Below, piece after piece: positions 62,243 through 64,000 of a stretch of 64,000 bases of DNA (position 1 is its first letter; every line of letters begins with the position of its first letter). The stretch comes from Planctomycetota bacterium. Lineage in GTDB: Bacteria > Planctomycetota > Planctomycetia > Gemmatales > Gemmataceae. The stretch is from the NCBI GenBank assembly GCA_016873225.1, contig VGXS01000017.1, forward strand, positions 16,218 through 80,217, given 5' to 3'. Under the pieces are notes generated by a model, which was not told the origin of the DNA, ran no database searches, and was given only the letters and a program-made list of their open reading frames with translations. Both the position numbers and the translations under genes were made by a program.

Positions 62243-63898
62243 ATGGCCGATTCCGCCACCCTACCTGTTTCCGTTGGTCGTTATCTCATCCACCGGTTGC
62301 GCCAACTGGGCCTGGGGCATGTCTTCGGGATTCCCGGCGACTATGTGTTGGGATTCATGCGGCAACTCGAGGAAAGCCCCCTCCAACTGGTGGGCACCAC
62401 CAATGAGCTTTGCGCCGGCTATGCCGCCGACGCCTACGCCCGTGTCACCGGCCTGGGCGCCCTGTGCGTGACCTACGCGGTGGGGGGCCTTAGCGCCGCC
62501 AATGCCGTGGCCTGCGCCTACGCCGAGAAATCGCCCCTGGTGGTGATCAGTGGGGCCCCCGGCGTGCGCGAGCGGCGCAAGAGGTCGCAGGTGCACCACA
62601 TGGTGGGGGCGCACGACGCCCAGCGCCGCGCCTTCGAGCCGATCACCGCTGCGGCGGTCACCATTGAGGATCCGCTGACGGCGTTCAGGGAAATCGACCG
62701 GGCGCTGGCCACTTGCCTGGCGCGCAAGCAGCCGGTGTATATCGAGTTGCCGCGCGACCGTGTCGACATGGAGGGGCAAGCCGGGCATGTGCCGGAATCA
62801 GGCTCCCCCGCCAGCGACCCCGACGAATTGGCCGAGGCGGTGGGTGAAACCGCCTCCATGCTGGCCGCGGCGCGCGCGCCGATCATCATCGCGGGCATCG
62901 AGGTTCACCGGTTCGGGCTCACAGGCGCCTTGATGTCGTTCGCCGAAAGGCACGGCATCCCGGTCTGTTCCACGCTCCTGGGCAAGTCGGTGGTGAGCGA
63001 GAAGCACCCGCTCTATGCCGGAACCTATGTGGGGGCGCTCAGCCGGGCCGAGCTCGTGGAGTTTGTCGAGGGCTCCGACTGCGTGCTTTCGCTTGGCGCT
63101 CCCATCACCGACACCGACACGGGCATCTTCACCACGAGGCTTTCCCCCGAACGGACGGTTCATGCCACAAGCCAGACCGTCCGCATCCGCCATCATGCCT
63201 TCGAGGAGGTGCGGCTGGATGATTTCCTCGCCGGCCTCGCCGTTCAATCGGTGCCCGTGTTCCACCGTCCGTTGCCCCCGAAGGACAATCCCCTGGAACA
63301 ACCCTGGATGCCCCGTGCCGGCGCCCCCCTCACCACGGGCCGGTTGTTCCACAAGGTGAACTCGGTTCTTTCCAAGGGGCTTTCGGTTGTCGCCGACCCG
63401 GGCGATGCGATGTTCGGGTCGATCGACCTGTCGGTTCACGAGGGGGCTGATTTCCTGGCCACGGCGTTTTATGCCACGCTGGGCTGGGCGGTGCCCGCGG
63501 CCATCGGCGCGCAGGTGGCCCGCGGTAAGGTCCGTCCGCTCGTGCTCGTGGGCGACGGCGCCTTTCAAATGACCGGAACCGAGCTTTCCACGGCGGTGCG
63601 CCTGGGCCTCGATCCCATCGTGGTGGTGCTGAACAACCGGGGATACCTCACCGAGCGGTTCATCCTCGAGGGCAAGTTCAACGACATCCACAACTGGAAC
63701 TACCACCAGATGCCGGCGCTGTTGGGCGGCGGGCTCGGGGTGTTGGCCGGCACGGAAGACGAGTTTTGCAAGGCCCTCGACCATGCGATCGCCACGCCGG
63801 GGCAGTTTCACCTGATCGAGGCGAGGCTTGAAAAAATGGACGCCAGCCCGGCCCTCAGGCGCCTGGGCGAACGCCTCGCCGCCGAGGCCAAGGGGTGA
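62243..63898 (+). CDS. Thiamine diphosphate-dependent decarboxylase, pyruvate/indolepyruvate decarboxylase type
   Basis: A 551-residue ThDP enzyme. Catalytic E55 (TTNELCAGYAADAYAR) and the H118-H119 pair (SQVHHMVG) are the marks of pyruvate/indolepyruvate decarboxylases rather than acetolactate synthases. The ThDP motif is GDGAFQMTGTELSTAVRLGL ending with NNRGY. The ATG at 62243 follows GGGG; ATG 62228 is also in frame. Products would be aldehydes such as acetaldehyde, but the keto acid cannot be assigned. It follows the DUF1501 gene by 76 bases, perhaps from its own promoter. Confidence 0.88.
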   Translation: MADSATLPVSVGRYLIHRLRQLGLGHVFGIPGDYVLGFMRQLEESPLQLVGTTNELCAGYAADAYARVTGLGALCVTYAVGGLSAANAVACAYAEKSPLVVISGAPGVRERRKRSQVHHMVGAHDAQRRAFEPITAAAVTIEDPLTAFREIDRALATCLARKQPVYIELPRDRVDMEGQAGHVPESGSPASDPDELAEAVGETASMLAAARAPIIIAGIEVHRFGLTGALMSFAERHGIPVCSTLLGKSVVSEKHPLYAGTYVGALSRAELVEFVEGSDCVLSLGAPITDTDTGIFTTRLSPERTVHATSQTVRIRHHAFEEVRLDDFLAGLAVQSVPVFHRPLPPKDNPLEQPWMPRAGAPLTTGRLFHKVNSVLSKGLSVVADPGDAMFGSIDLSVHEGADFLATAFYATLGWAVPAAIGAQVARGKVRPLVLVGDGAFQMTGTELSTAVRLGLDPIVVVLNNRGYLTERFILEGKFNDIHNWNYHQMPALLGGGLGVLAGTEDEFCKALDHAIATPGQFHLIEARLEKMDASPALRRLGERLAAEAKG

Positions 63899-64000
63899 CA
63901 GGGCACGCCGTTCCCTGCGTCCCTTGCTGGACAGGATGGGTAGCCGTGTGGAGAAAGTTGGATTCGCTTGGGAGCGGGGGAAAGTACTGAACCCGTAACG
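63899..64000. other. No feature recognised at the right edge
   Basis: The last 102 bases after the decarboxylase stop show no coding frame or hairpin that I can support. Confidence 0.6.

Overview
The window looks like chromosomal DNA of a high-GC planctomycete, most plausibly from the Gemmata/Isosphaera side of the phylum (inference from gene content; no rRNA, tRNA or ribosomal protein gene is present to place it). The evidence is five DUF1559 pseudopilin-like genes, three sulfatases, a PSCyt1-DUF1549-DUF1553 cytochrome gene paired with a DUF1501 gene, a PVC-type heme protein with a ThuA domain, an MJ0042-type zinc-ribbon protein, and a secreted protein with the planctomycete LEALExRxVPS leader. 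I saw no phage, insertion sequence, CRISPR array or origin.

Layout. 1-4.6 kb: a truncated sulfatase gene, then an NtrC-type regulator and its histidine kinase divergent from a DUF1559 gene that has a near-consensus sigma-54 promoter and upstream inverted repeats. 4.6-10.6 kb: a putative operon of a DUF5690 transporter, a phosphonate-type alcohol dehydrogenase and a PutA-like proline oxidase, divergent from a PhnZ-like HD oxygenase. 10.7-20 kb: another DUF1559 gene, a 1059-residue secreted multidomain protein, the repair translocase Mfd and a flavin-dependent halogenase-like enzyme. 20.1-25.1 kb: a membrane-anchored caspase-like protein, a sulfatase with a variant active site, and a PP2C phosphatase behind a degenerate receiver. 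25.2-30.4 kb: TIM-barrel isomerase, Gfo/Idh/MocA oxidoreductase and sulfatase, with RdgB and an unknown secreted protein. 30.4-41.3 kb: a large anti-sigma-like membrane protein divergent from a divergent DUF1559 gene, YheT-like hydrolase, agmatine deiminase, a 1437-residue heme protein, a 42-residue basic protein and an M19 dipeptidase.

41.4-44.7 kb: two consecutive copies of a DUF1559 plus lipoprotein unit. 44.7-51 kb: a complete OMF-RND-MFP efflux operon. 51.2-64 kb: an orphan DNA methyltransferase, an S9 peptidase, a nucleotidyltransferase pseudogene with an internal deletion, a ricin-like secreted protein, a ketose epimerase-like enzyme, a radical SAM protein, the DUF1553/DUF1501 pair and a pyruvate-decarboxylase-like ThDP enzyme.

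The strongest functional links are the sigma-54 two-component/pseudopilin locus, the PhnZ-like phosphonate locus (which lacks the usual hydroxylase partner here) and the duplicated pseudopilin-lipoprotein units. Gene ends are tightly packed, several convergent pairs overlap, and most other convergent junctions carry a strong hairpin. Because GC is high, many long antisense frames exist; these were treated as shadows.
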